Origin: Roseithermus sacchariphilus
GTDB lineage: Bacteria; Bacteroidota; Rhodothermia; Rhodothermales; MEBIC09517
Assembly: GCA_003285105.1 (NCBI GenBank)
Contig: CP030158.1
Coordinates: forward strand, 2,022,501-2,086,500
Direction: 5' to 3'
Length of the DNA: 64,000 nt
In this document: in pieces, positions 36,077 through 44,790 of the stretch
Numbering within the stretch: the stretch's first letter is position 1
Layout of the letters: every line of letters starts with the position of its first letter
The notes under the pieces: generated by a model
The model's database searches: none
What the model was told of the DNA's origin: nothing
Seen by the model: only the letters and a program-made list of their open reading frames with translations
Made by a program: the position numbers and the translations under genes

Positions 36077-38302
36077 ATGCGTGGAGTACGTCAGAATGTA
36101 ATCATCTGGAACATCTTACTGGTTGTATGGAGCAGTTTGGGCCACGTCCTGGCTCAGGGATCTTCTCTTGATCGAGTGGGCACGTTGTGGGCGCCATATC
36201 TGGAATGGGAGGTGACGAACCCGACCTATAGCGGCAACCCGTTCGACCTCGTCGCCACGGTCACCTTCACGCACAGCACCAGCGGGGCCACCCACACGAC
36301 GGAAATGTTCTACGACGGGGGCGACACGTGGAAGTGGCGTTTCACGGGTACGGAGTTGGGCACGTGGACGTTTGAGAGCACAAGTGCAGATCCAGAGTTG
36401 GACGGGCTCTCGGGTACCGTGACGATCAATCCCAACCCGGATCCGGAGGCTTACGGGTTCATAACGGAGTATGAGTCGGCCACGCATACGAAGTGGGCAA
36501 GGTATAAAGGCAACGACGGGGAGATTGAGCCCTTCGTGCCCCAGTGGGTAATGTTTGAACCCCGTATGTATCTCTGGGACGAGGCGTTGATCGATTCCAC
36601 AATAGCACTTTTCATTGGGCCGGATTCTCAGCACGGATTCACGGGGTTTCATGTTCACGCAGTGGGATCTCGGTGGTTTGAAGGTAATGAGGACAACGAG
36701 TGGCAGACACCTGTTACGTCGAATGATGTGAACCCTAACCCTGTTACGTTTGAGCGTCTCGAGATGCTCATCAACAAGGTTCGGGCAGCGGGCGGTGTTG
36801 TACATATCTGGGCCTGGGCAGAGACGGTTAAGGACATTTCGTGGGATAACTTGTTGGGTGGATACGATGGTGAGGTGCATAACCGTCTGCTGCGCTACAT
36901 TGCGGCACGCCTGGGGCCGGTGCCGGGGTGGTCCATGGGCGCCGGGTTTGACACGTACGGGTGGGTTTCTACGGAGGAGGCGACGTACTGGCACGAGTAT
37001 CTTAACATGAAATGGGGGTGGAAGCATTATCTGGGAGTCCGTGGGTCCAAAAACACTTGGACGACAGATTATGATAACTTGGATTACTTGGCGCAGGAAT
37101 GGTTTGAGCCAACATATAATGAATATGTAACCCATGCTACACTTAGGCCGGAAATGCCATCGGCTAATACCGAGCGGTTTAGGATTGAATGTGAAGACGG
37201 GAAATGCGGGGATAGCAATAAACACTACACGGAGGACCAGACGAGGCGAGGGCTCTGGCATTCGACCCTGGCCGGGGGTGTGGCCAATATATGGGGTCGG
37301 CGTATTGACCAGAATGGGGTCAAGAATTCAAAGGCAACACAACGGAGTTATCCTTACCTGAACCCGCATTGGATCAAGACCTATGCTACGTTCTGGCAGG
37401 GGCGGTTCTTGAAAGACATGGAGCCCTGTAACGACCTCACCAGTGGCTATTGCCTGGGAGATGCCAGTCTGGATTCCTATGTGTTCTATGGAGAGAACAT
37501 TGACCAGCTCGAAGTCGATCTCTCCGGTATCGACGGTACGCTAGATGCCGTCTTCGTAGACACCAAGGCCCCTTACAATGAAGTGGCGACGTGCCGCATG
37601 ACGGCCGGTACATATACCTGGCACCTGCCCTACAAGTCGGACTGGGCCGTCGCGCTGGGAAGCTTTGGGCAGGGGGCCTCGGGCGGATCGGGCAGCACGC
37701 AGTGCGATCTGCTACCTGTCGAGTTGACGACCTTCGAGGCGGTCCTGAACGGTAACGATATCGTGCTGTTGTGGACGACGGCCTCGGAGACCAACAATGC
37801 CGGGTTTGACATCCAGCATAAACCGGCTGATCAGGATACCTGGGAGACCATCGGCTTTGTGGAGGGTAAGGGGACTACGACGCAGCCCCAGACCTACTCG
37901 TATCAGATTGAGGATGTCCTGCCCGGACGGTATCAGTATCGTCTGAAACAGGTCGATTTTGACGGTAGCTTTGCCTTCAGCCCGGTCGTGGAGATCATCC
38001 TCGCTGCCGGTCTGGAGGATGCCACCGGGCCGGAGGTGGACCATCACCTCTCTGAAGTATACCCCAACCCGTTCGACAATCAGGCAGCCGTCAGGCTCAT
38101 GGTGAGTCGAGAGCAGCCGGTGCGGGTTACGCTTCATGATGTGCTCGGGCGTGAGGTCCACGTCGTATTCGAAGGCGTTGTGGCTTCCAATACGCCCATG
38201 GTGTTTCCTGTGGAAGGCGCACGCCTTCCCGCCGGCCTGTATGTGTTACGCGTGAAGGGGGAGCGATTCCTTGACTCCCGGATGCTCGTTCGTTCCCACT
38301 GA
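36077..38302 (+). CDS. Secreted DUF5060/DUF4038-like glycoside hydrolase candidate with T9SS sorting domain
   Basis: 741 residues. After a signal peptide (NILLVVWSSLGHVLAQ), the region VTNPTYSGNPFDLVATVTFT to TWTFESTSADPEL matches the N-terminal DUF5060 beta-sandwich of secreted glycosidases. A TIM-barrel-like core follows (GFTGFHVHAVGSRWFEGN, VHIWAWAETVKDISWDNLL). An FN3-like domain begins VELTTFEAVLNGNDIVLLWT. The C-terminus has EVYPNPFDNQAAVRLMVS and LPAGLYVLRVKG, a T9SS type A sorting signal, so it is exported and surface-anchored. It likely cleaves an extracellular polysaccharide, perhaps the one made here. Start is ATG 36077. Confidence 0.82.
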   Translation: MRGVRQNVIIWNILLVVWSSLGHVLAQGSSLDRVGTLWAPYLEWEVTNPTYSGNPFDLVATVTFTHSTSGATHTTEMFYDGGDTWKWRFTGTELGTWTFESTSADPELDGLSGTVTINPNPDPEAYGFITEYESATHTKWARYKGNDGEIEPFVPQWVMFEPRMYLWDEALIDSTIALFIGPDSQHGFTGFHVHAVGSRWFEGNEDNEWQTPVTSNDVNPNPVTFERLEMLINKVRAAGGVVHIWAWAETVKDISWDNLLGGYDGEVHNRLLRYIAARLGPVPGWSMGAGFDTYGWVSTEEATYWHEYLNMKWGWKHYLGVRGSKNTWTTDYDNLDYLAQEWFEPTYNEYVTHATLRPEMPSANTERFRIECEDGKCGDSNKHYTEDQTRRGLWHSTLAGGVANIWGRRIDQNGVKNSKATQRSYPYLNPHWIKTYATFWQGRFLKDMEPCNDLTSGYCLGDASLDSYVFYGENIDQLEVDLSGIDGTLDAVFVDTKAPYNEVATCRMTAGTYTWHLPYKSDWAVALGSFGQGASGGSGSTQCDLLPVELTTFEAVLNGNDIVLLWTTASETNNAGFDIQHKPADQDTWETIGFVEGKGTTTQPQTYSYQIEDVLPGRYQYRLKQVDFDGSFAFSPVVEIILAAGLEDATGPEVDHHLSEVYPNPFDNQAAVRLMVSREQPVRVTLHDVLGREVHVVFEGVVASNTPMVFPVEGARLPAGLYVLRVKGERFLDSRMLVRSH

Positions 38303-38377
38303 CGCGATGAGTCAGCCTGAGTTGGCCGTTGCAGGAGGAAGGTATGACGCCATACCGGCACGTGGTAAGCTGGCCGG

Positions 38378-39994
38378 ATGAAGACCCTGCTCACCTACGC
38401 CCGCACGCTTCCGTACCTGAAGCCCTGGCAGGTTGCCGGGCGGCTGGTGGCGCCGTGGCGGCGGCGATGGACGCGCCTGCCGGCGGTGCCGGAATCGCTG
38501 AAGCCAGTAGGAAGCCCCCGAACGCCGTTTCCCTCACATGACCCCTGGAACACGACGCCGGCCCTTCGCGACGGCACGTTCTGCTTCCTGAACACCCCGG
38601 CGCGCCTGGGCCGGCCGGTCGACTGGGCGGCGGCCGGGCAGTCGCTGCTGTGGCGCTTCAACCTCCACTACTTCCACTACCTGCACCTGCTGCCGCCGGA
38701 TGAGCAGGTGGCGCTGTGTCGCGATTGGATCCGGCACAATCCGCCCGGCCAGGGGGTGGGATGGCACCCTTATCCCACCTCGTTGCGGCTGGTCAACTGG
38801 GTTCGTGCCGGGGTCTCCGCGCCGGATCTGCTGCAGAGCCTCTATCAGCAGGCGGCCTACCTGGCGCGCAACCTGGAGACGTACGTCTACGGCAATCATC
38901 TGCTGGAGAATGCCCGCGCCCTCGTCCTGGCAGGGACGTACCTGGACGGGCAGGGAGAGGCCGGGCGCTGGCTGGAAAAAGGCCTGGCGCTCTATCGCCG
39001 CGAGACGCGCGAGCAGATCCTGCCCGACGGTGGCCACTTCGAGCGGAGCCCGATGTACCACGCGCTCATGCTGGAAGGCTACCTGGATGTGCTCAACGTG
39101 TTGCCGGCGGCGCATCCCGATCGCGGATGGCTGGAGCCGGTCGCCCGGCGCATGGGGGCGGCGTTGCAGGCCTTCATCCACCCCGATGGAGAACTGGCGC
39201 TCTTCAACGATGCCACGCAGGAGATCGCCCCCCGGCCTGCCGTGCTGCTCGACTATCTGGCGGCGCTCCTCGGGGAGGTGCCAGCCCCCGCGGCGGTGCT
39301 CCCGGATACCGGCTACTTCGTGCACCGCGATGCCGCCGTCTACCTGATCGTCGACGGGGGGGCGCCCGGTCCGTCGTACCTCATGGCGCATGCTCATGCG
39401 GACATCTTCAGCTACGAACTGTCGGTGCAGGGCGTGCCGTTCATCGTGGATGCCGGGGTCTATGAGTATCCGGCCGGGACCATGCGCCAGTACACACGCA
39501 GCACCGCCGCCCACAATACGGTGTCGGTCGACGGATACGATCAGATCGAGTGCTGGGGGAGCTTCCGGGTGGCCCGGCGGGCGGCCCCCCGCGACGTCCG
39601 TTTCGAGGCGCACGCTTCGGGGTGCCGGTTCGAAGGCGCCTTCGATGGCTTTACGCCGTTCGTGGGGGAGCCGGTGACGCATCACCGCGTCGTCACCGTG
39701 ATACCGGCCACGCGGCAGATCGCCGTGGCGGATCGTATCACCGGCACCGGGCGGCATCGGGCCGTCAGCCGGATCCGGCTGCACCCGGACGTCGTCGTTT
39801 CGGAGGGGACGGACGGGTTCGTGCTGGAGCGGAACGGGGTGTCCGTGCGCCTGGAGTGGTCGGGTGAGACGGGATGGCGATGGGAGGAGGGCTGGTATTG
39901 CCCTCGCTTCGGGGTCCGGCAGCGGTGCCGTGTCGTCGCGCTGGAGGCCGAGGGGGCGCTGCCGCAGCGGATCGACTATCGCCTGACGTATTGA
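38378..39994 (+). CDS. Heparinase II/III family protein
   Basis: 538 residues. The N-terminal half contains the helical toroid with HPYPTSLRLVNWVRAG and YGNHLLENARALVLAG. The C-terminal half has LMAHAHADIFSYELSVQGVP and STAAHNTVSVDGYDQIECWG, the conserved His/Asp and HNT motifs of the heparinase II/III (PF07940-like) domain. These proteins are polysaccharide lyases and are often encoded in capsule and exopolysaccharide clusters, where they may trim the polymer. No signal peptide is obvious. An SD-like AGGAGG precedes an out-of-frame ATG at 38344, which I do not use. Confidence 0.88.
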   Translation: MKTLLTYARTLPYLKPWQVAGRLVAPWRRRWTRLPAVPESLKPVGSPRTPFPSHDPWNTTPALRDGTFCFLNTPARLGRPVDWAAAGQSLLWRFNLHYFHYLHLLPPDEQVALCRDWIRHNPPGQGVGWHPYPTSLRLVNWVRAGVSAPDLLQSLYQQAAYLARNLETYVYGNHLLENARALVLAGTYLDGQGEAGRWLEKGLALYRRETREQILPDGGHFERSPMYHALMLEGYLDVLNVLPAAHPDRGWLEPVARRMGAALQAFIHPDGELALFNDATQEIAPRPAVLLDYLAALLGEVPAPAAVLPDTGYFVHRDAAVYLIVDGGAPGPSYLMAHAHADIFSYELSVQGVPFIVDAGVYEYPAGTMRQYTRSTAAHNTVSVDGYDQIECWGSFRVARRAAPRDVRFEAHASGCRFEGAFDGFTPFVGEPVTHHRVVTVIPATRQIAVADRITGTGRHRAVSRIRLHPDVVVSEGTDGFVLERNGVSVRLEWSGETGWRWEEGWYCPRFGVRQRCRVVALEAEGALPQRIDYRLTY

Positions 39995-40189
39995 GACGGG
40001 TCGGGCTGGAGGCGTGCGCCCAGGCGGGAGGTGAGCAGGCCGATCCCCGTCGCCAGACCCAGGATGAGGAGGCTGCCGCCGATGCGGGTGAGGCTGAGCA
40101 GCCCTCCGGCCGGGAGCAGCACCGCGTGCAGGAAGAGCGGCATCAGCAGCCAGCCGGCCAGGAGCCGCCGGGTACGGTGACGGGTGCTA

Positions 40190-41402
40190 GTGCTGCGTCA
40201 AGTTATAATCGACGGGTATAGCCGCTTCAACTTCACCCGCGCATCCGCCGTGGTGAACTGCCAGTCTACACCCCGCTGCTTTGCGTTGCGCGCCTCGTAC
40301 CAGGCGGCGATCTCGCCCTCTAACTGCGATGCATTGCCGATGCGGCGACAGAGACCCTGACGAACCAGCACCGAAAGCTCGATCTCGGCCATGTTCAACC
40401 ACGAACCATGCACCGGCGTCGGGACCACCTCCAACTTGCGCACGATGCGCCGGGCGCGCTCGGCGTCGAAGACCTCGTAGAGCGCCGAGACGGTGTGCGC
40501 GGAGAGGTTGTCCTGAACCAGCGTGATCGTCTCGGCGTCTGGATAGAGGTCTTCAACGAGGTGGGCCACCACACGAGCCCACGTCAAACGGTCCTGACGC
40601 TCCGTGACGAGCACCTTCCGGAAGCCGCCCAGCGGCTCGCAGAGCATATAGAGCGTGCGGGTCCCTTCGCGTTTGTACTCGTAATCCACGTGCCGCACCC
40701 CGTCGGCCCTCGTGAAGGGCTGCCGCACCTCGCTGATGAGTTGCTTGCGGGCTTCATCGAGGCACACAACCGGTCGGAGCGGGTCGTAGGGCCGGGCGTA
40801 GACATCGAGCACTTGCTCCATCTGGCAGACGAAGGCGGCATCGGCTTGAGGAATTACCCACGACTTAACGCGCCAGGGCTTGAGTTCGTTTTTTTAAGCA
40901 ACTGCCGCACGCTCTCATGCGAGATCGATTCGACGTAACCGAGTTCGATCATACGGTCAGCCAGAAGTCGAAGCGACCACCGGGCAAAGCCTTCCGGCGG
41001 CTCTGAACAGCGCAGGGCCACCAGATGGGCCTCGACCTGCCCGTCGAAGATCTTCTCTTTAACCGGTTCGCGTTTTTTGCCGTAGAGAGCCACCTCGAAG
41101 CCTTCTTCGATGAAGCGCCGGCGTAAGCGCTCGACGGTTCGGACACTGACGTTGTAGCTTTCGGCGATGCGTTCATCGGTCCAGGCCGGTGCGCCCTGGC
41201 TCTGATCTGCTTTGAGCAGCATGAAGGCTCGTTTGACGGGCGAGGCGCTTTTTGAACGCCGCTCAATGAGGCCATTGAGGTGCTGACGTTCGTTGTCATT
41301 GAGCGTGACGCAGTATTTTTTGGCCATGGCAGGAAGTAGCTTCAGGAGTGAGCGATTGTTGAAGCTACCATCCTACCCGGCAGATGATCCTTGACACGGC
41401 AC
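40190..41402. mobile_element. IS630-family insertion sequence with TA target duplication, 1213 bp
   Basis: The left end GTGCTGCGTCAAG (40190-40202) and the reverse complement of 41390-41402 (GTGCCGTGTCAAG) are imperfect terminal inverted repeats; similarity resumes further inside at CGGGTA. TA dinucleotides flank both sides (40188-40189 and 41403-41404), the expected IS630 target duplication. The element carries one two-frame transposase on the minus strand and interrupts the VanZ-like gene. Confidence 0.93.
40198..41327 (-). CDS. IS630-family transposase, two overlapping frames
   Basis: The upstream frame (41327-40854) encodes the helix-turn-helix region SYNVSVRTVERLRRRFIEEG and ends SHESVRQLLKKTNSS. 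The downstream frame (to 40198) contains the DDE residues: RPVVCLDEARKQ (Asp), TLVQDNLSAHTVSA (Asp) and HGSWLNMAEIELSVL (Glu). The frame change occurs at seven T's at 40889-40895 (A7 on the coding strand). Adding one A would read LKKNELKPWRVKSWVIPQAD, the normal IS630 linker. This may be programmed -1 frameshifting or slippage, or a mutation. Confidence 0.85.
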
Positions 41403-42753
41403 TAGTGCGGACGAACGCGGCCAGCAACAGCCCCAGCGGGAGGAACACCAGAAGGTCATATAACCAGGGGACCAGCCGGATCACGCCGTCCGGCCGGGTC
41501 GCGGTGGTCAGGTCGATGTGGTAGGGGCCGAAGGCATAGGCCGTCCACCACAGCAGGGCCGTCTCGGGGGTGATGCGAAGCCGGTAGGGGCCAGGTGCTT
41601 CGGCAAAGGCCACGCTGAGCGTGCCCCGGTCATAGCGGAGGGCCATCCGCCGGGTCACCCCCCGCTCGAAGACGCCGGGCACGACGAAGACGACGCGATC
41701 GGCACGGGGGCCGTTGGCCGGAGTGCGGAGGAACAGATGGAGGGCCTGCCACTCCTGCCCGATCAGCAGGTTGCGTTCCGTGCGCTCGGAAGGCAGGCTC
41801 AGCAGCGGGGCCGGACCGCGGTGCAGGTCGGCCTCCGGCGTGAACGCCAGCACGAGCGTGAAGGCCGACTGCCGACGGGCGTGCTCGGTCAGCGCGGTGG
41901 GGGCTTCGAGGGTGCGGTAGCCCTGACCCCGGCGCAACCGGATGCCGTCCGCCGCTGGCGCTACGGGGGGGCCGAGGCGATGCAGCGGCGGCAGCCGCCC
42001 GGCCGAGTCGGGGCACAGGCTGTCGCAGCGGAGCGGGTAGTGGGAGAGGGCGGCGTCGGAGCCGGGGGAGGAACCGGAGGAGGAGCCGGGAGAGCCGCTC
42101 GTCAGCAGCCGGGCGATGGCCGCGTCGTCGAGCGCGGCAGCGCCGATGTGCAGGTCGTGCACGAGGCCGTGCCAGGACGGGGCGCGGTCCTGCGCAGCGC
42201 CGAGGACTAGCGGGTAAGACGGGTCCCACGAGGCGAGCCCCCAGGACCACGGCACGCCCCCGAGCACGAGCGTGGCGAGCACCACCCCGCCATAGGTGCC
42301 GAGCAGCCATCGCGCGATCCGGCGCGGAGCGACCCCCGGCGCCAGCAAGGCCCACCCGATCGCGTACAGCACCACCCCGAGGCCGCCGCCGACGCCGTTC
42401 AGCACCACATCCTTCAGGCTTGGCGTGCGTACCGGCGTCAGCAGCTGCAGCAGTTCGATGCCCAGCGAGCCGGCCACGCACAGCGCGGTGAGGCCCCCGG
42501 CCTGCCGCACGGTGAGCGGCGCCGGCCAGGCACGCCACGCCGCCAGCATCAGCCCCAGGGGGACGAACAGCACGACGTTGCCCAGCGGCTCCCAGAAGCC
42601 CGTGTCCCGCCAGGTCAGCATCCACGGCAGGAGCATGCCCAGGGCGCGGATCCGGCCCGGCTGAAAGCTGAACGGGAAGAGGGTGAGTCCCAGCAGCAGC
42701 ACGCCGTACGCGGTCAACAGCGCGGGCAGGAGCCGGGAACGGGGGTGGGGCAT

Positions 42754-43024
42754 GGCAAAACCGACCGGGTCGGGAGGGCGTGGCTCGCTCCTACGAAACA
42801 GCCCGCCCGGAGGTTTGCCGCCGGCCCGGGTACGTGCCGGAGCCGCGGGCGACGGATTTCCTTTCCGCATCCGGCATTACCATTTCCCCCGCATCACGCC
42901 CCGCCGTGCCGGGCGCAGGCTTCCGGACGGGCCGAAAACGCCCCTCTCGCCTCCTGGCCAGGTCTTTGACGACGCCTCCCCTCGTCTCAACAACCAGAAG
43001 CAGATTGAACGGAGCGTGATCGTC
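42754..43024. promoter_or_regulatory. Divergent intergenic region
   Basis: 271 bp separate the 5' ends of the VanZ-like pseudogene (minus) and the T9SS protein (plus), so promoters for both should lie here. The stretch is C-rich, and no clear -33/-7 or -35/-10 pair was identified. Confidence 0.4.
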
Positions 43025-43729
43025 ATGAGGAAGCGTATGCTGGTTGCCACCCTCGCCCTGCTCGCCGGCCTGTTGCCGGTTCAGGCCCGGACGGCCGGTG
43101 CCGTGAGCCTCGCCCATTGCACCGCCGGCGTGGAGCCGCTCCCGACGCGGAGCACCGGGTCCAACGCCACGCTGATCGTCACGGCCGCCACGTCCGCGGC
43201 CTCGGCGGTCTGCGTCGTGGTCTATGGCGAACACGGCCAGGTAGTGGGGTACGGGCAGATCCAGGACGGGCGCGGGGCCGTGGTCATCATCGGGGATGAC
43301 GTGATGACCGAAGCCGTGGAGGGTGCTCGCGAAGGGGAGTCGCTGCGGATCGAAGGCCAGGGCGTGACGGGCGTCACCGACCTGCTGACCGGCGAGCCGG
43401 TGGCCGATCTCCGCTACCGCGCCGATGCGCTGTGGCGGGCCGAGGTGGCGGGGCCGGAGCAGCCGACCGCCTGGGAGCTGGCTCAGAACTACCCCAACCC
43501 CTTCAATCCCACCACGACGATCCGCTACGCCGTGCCGGAGTCGGCCGAGGTGACCCTCACCGTCTACAACGTCCTCGGCGAAGCGGTGGCCACGCTGGCC
43601 GATGGGCCGCACGCCCCCGGCACCTACGAGGTCCGCCTGGACGCCGGCTCGCTGGCGAGCGGGCTGTACATCTACCGCCTGACCGCCGGCCGCCACCAGG
43701 CCACGCGGACGATGACGCTGGTGAAGTAA
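43025..43729 (+). CDS. Small secreted protein with T9SS type A sorting domain
   Basis: 234 residues from ATG 43025; GTG 43016 is an alternative. A signal peptide (LVATLALLAGLLPVQA) is followed by a short domain of about 110 residues with no recognised family, containing two Cys. The C-terminal ~85 residues, WELAQNYPNPFNPTTTIRYA to GLYIYRLTAGRHQATRTMTL, are a complete T9SS sorting domain, so the protein is moved across the outer membrane and usually anchored. Its role is unknown. Confidence 0.86.
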   Translation: MRKRMLVATLALLAGLLPVQARTAGAVSLAHCTAGVEPLPTRSTGSNATLIVTAATSAASAVCVVVYGEHGQVVGYGQIQDGRGAVVIIGDDVMTEAVEGAREGESLRIEGQGVTGVTDLLTGEPVADLRYRADALWRAEVAGPEQPTAWELAQNYPNPFNPTTTIRYAVPESAEVTLTVYNVLGEAVATLADGPHAPGTYEVRLDAGSLASGLYIYRLTAGRHQATRTMTLVK

Positions 43730-43740
43730 GAGGACGCGGT

Positions 43741-43774
43741 CGGGCCGGGGAGGCCGGTGCGGTTCCCTGGCCCG
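43741..43774. terminator. Hairpin between convergent genes, likely terminator
   Basis: CGGGCCGGGGA (43741-43751) pairs with TCCCTGGCCCG (43764-43774), one mismatch, 12-nt loop, between the stops of the T9SS gene (43729) and rfbC (43778). The location suits bidirectional termination. There is no strong T-run. Confidence 0.55.
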
Positions 43775-43777
43775 ATC

Positions 43778-44356
43778 CTACTCGGCGGCGACGAGGCCCG
43801 AGGGGGCGTAGGTGAACAGCTGCGCCTCGGACAACTCGCGGAGGAAGGGAGCCGCCGCGTCTTTGGGTGAGAGCACGGGGTCGAGGTCGGGCCAGGCGAT
43901 GGCGATGTCGGGATCGTCCCAGCGCAGGCTCTGCTCGGCGGTCGGGGCATAGGGCGCGGTACATTTGTACTGCACCAGCGTGTCATTCTCCAGCGCCAGG
44001 AAGCCGTGCGCGAACCCCTCCGGGATGTAGAACTGACGCCGGTTCTCCGCGGTCAACTCCACGGCCGTCCACCGTCCGAACGTGGGCGACCCGACGCGCA
44101 GGTCCACGGCCACGTCGAAGACGGCACCGCTCAGCACGGTGACGAGCTTGCCCTGGGCCTGGGGGTTCTGGAAGTGCAGGCCGCGGAGCACCCCGCGCCG
44201 GGAGCAGGAGAGGTTGTCCTGCACGAACTGCCCGGGCAGGCCGTGTGCGCGGTAGCGCTCGGCGTGCCACTGCTCCAGGAAGAATCCGCGATCGTCGTGA
44301 AACACCCGGGGCTCGATGATGAGCACCCCCTCCAGGTCGGTCTGTCGAATCTGCAT
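43778..44356 (-). CDS. rfbC: dTDP-4-dehydrorhamnose 3,5-epimerase
   Basis: 192 residues from ATG 44356; the open frame continues upstream to 44767 but without family similarity. It epimerises dTDP-4-keto-6-deoxyglucose at C3 and C5 in dTDP-L-rhamnose synthesis. The cupin motifs are clear: FHDDRGFFLEQWHAERYR, NLSCSRRGVLRGLHFQNPQA (catalytic His), FYIPEGFAHGFLALENDT, and the conserved VQYKCTAPYAPTAEQSLRWD. The other rfb genes are not in this window. Rhamnose use agrees with rhamnosyltransferase-like GT2s in the cluster. Confidence 0.95.
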   Translation of the reverse strand: MQIRQTDLEGVLIIEPRVFHDDRGFFLEQWHAERYRAHGLPGQFVQDNLSCSRRGVLRGLHFQNPQAQGKLVTVLSGAVFDVAVDLRVGSPTFGRWTAVELTAENRRQFYIPEGFAHGFLALENDTLVQYKCTAPYAPTAEQSLRWDDPDIAIAWPDLDPVLSPKDAAAPFLRELSEAQLFTYAPSGLVAAE

Positions 44357-44790
44357 CGTGCTGGCGTCTGGCTCGGTCGGCAACGAAATCGGACGGCGAA
44401 GGAATGGGCGGAGGGCCGGCGGCCTCTCATCGCCATCGGCAGCACAGGATAGGTGTGGAGCGGCGGGGGTGCGTAGAAGAAAAGGCACGGCCCGCGGGGA
44501 GACCTGGCGCATATCGCGCTGACGCACACCCCCGCCGCGCGGTTCATCGCCGGGGGTGACGAGGCCAGGGCCGGAGCCTTTTGCGGCGCATCTCGGGTCG
44601 GTTCCGGCTGAAAAAAACCTCAGTCTCGGCAGGAGGTTCGGCGCATTTCGTGCGGAGCGGATCGTTTTATACTTGGGTGCGTCGGAATCGGCCGGCATCC
44701 GATCGGATGATCTGTGGCCTGTTCCGAAGGGCGCAGGTCCGGCCCCGGGCTCTTCCTTTTCCTTCACTCACATCGTAGTTGAGACAGCGC
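44357..44790. other. Divergent intergenic region with a candidate promoter and a long-loop inverted repeat
   Basis: 434 bp between the 5' ends of rfbC (minus) and the nucleotide-sugar dehydrogenase (plus). A 12-bp inverted repeat GCGGCGGGGGTG (44460-44471) / CACCCCCGCCGC (44527-44538) has a 55-nt loop. A promoter-like element lies at 44646-44675. No gene is convincing in between. Confidence 0.5.
44646..44675 (+). promoter_or_regulatory. Bacteroidota-like -33/-7 promoter candidate
   Basis: TATACTTG at 44668-44675 matches the Bacteroidota -7 consensus TAnnTTTG with one mismatch, and TTTC at 44646-44649 approximates the -33 TTTG with 18 nt between them. A start site just downstream would give a leader of about 110 nt before ATG 44791. 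This is a consensus match only. Confidence 0.35.

Larger units (their letters stand above)
39976..42753 (-). pseudogene. VanZ-like membrane protein gene with LamG-like insert, interrupted by an IS630 element
   Basis: The 5' part (42753 down to 41403) starts MPHPRSRLLPALLTAYGVLL and carries VanZ-type helices (GFWEPLGNVVLFVPLGLML), a ~200-residue soluble segment resembling a concanavalin/LamG sandwich, and a second helix pair (YDLLVFLPLGLLLAAF). The IS630 element then cuts the gene. Beyond it, minus-strand sequence from 40189 to the TAG at 39976-39978 reads in frame RHRTRRLLAGWLLMPLFLHA and further hydrophobic sequence. Removing 40190-41402 and one TA copy restores one open frame of about 560 codons. 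The 3' end overlaps the convergent heparinase gene by 19 bp. Confidence 0.82.

Noticed and set aside
38329-38541. A short + frame from an ATG at 38344 behind a strong SD-like AGGAGG
   Set aside because: It overlaps the heparinase start out of frame and has no recognisable content; the heparinase ATG at 38378 fits the family better.
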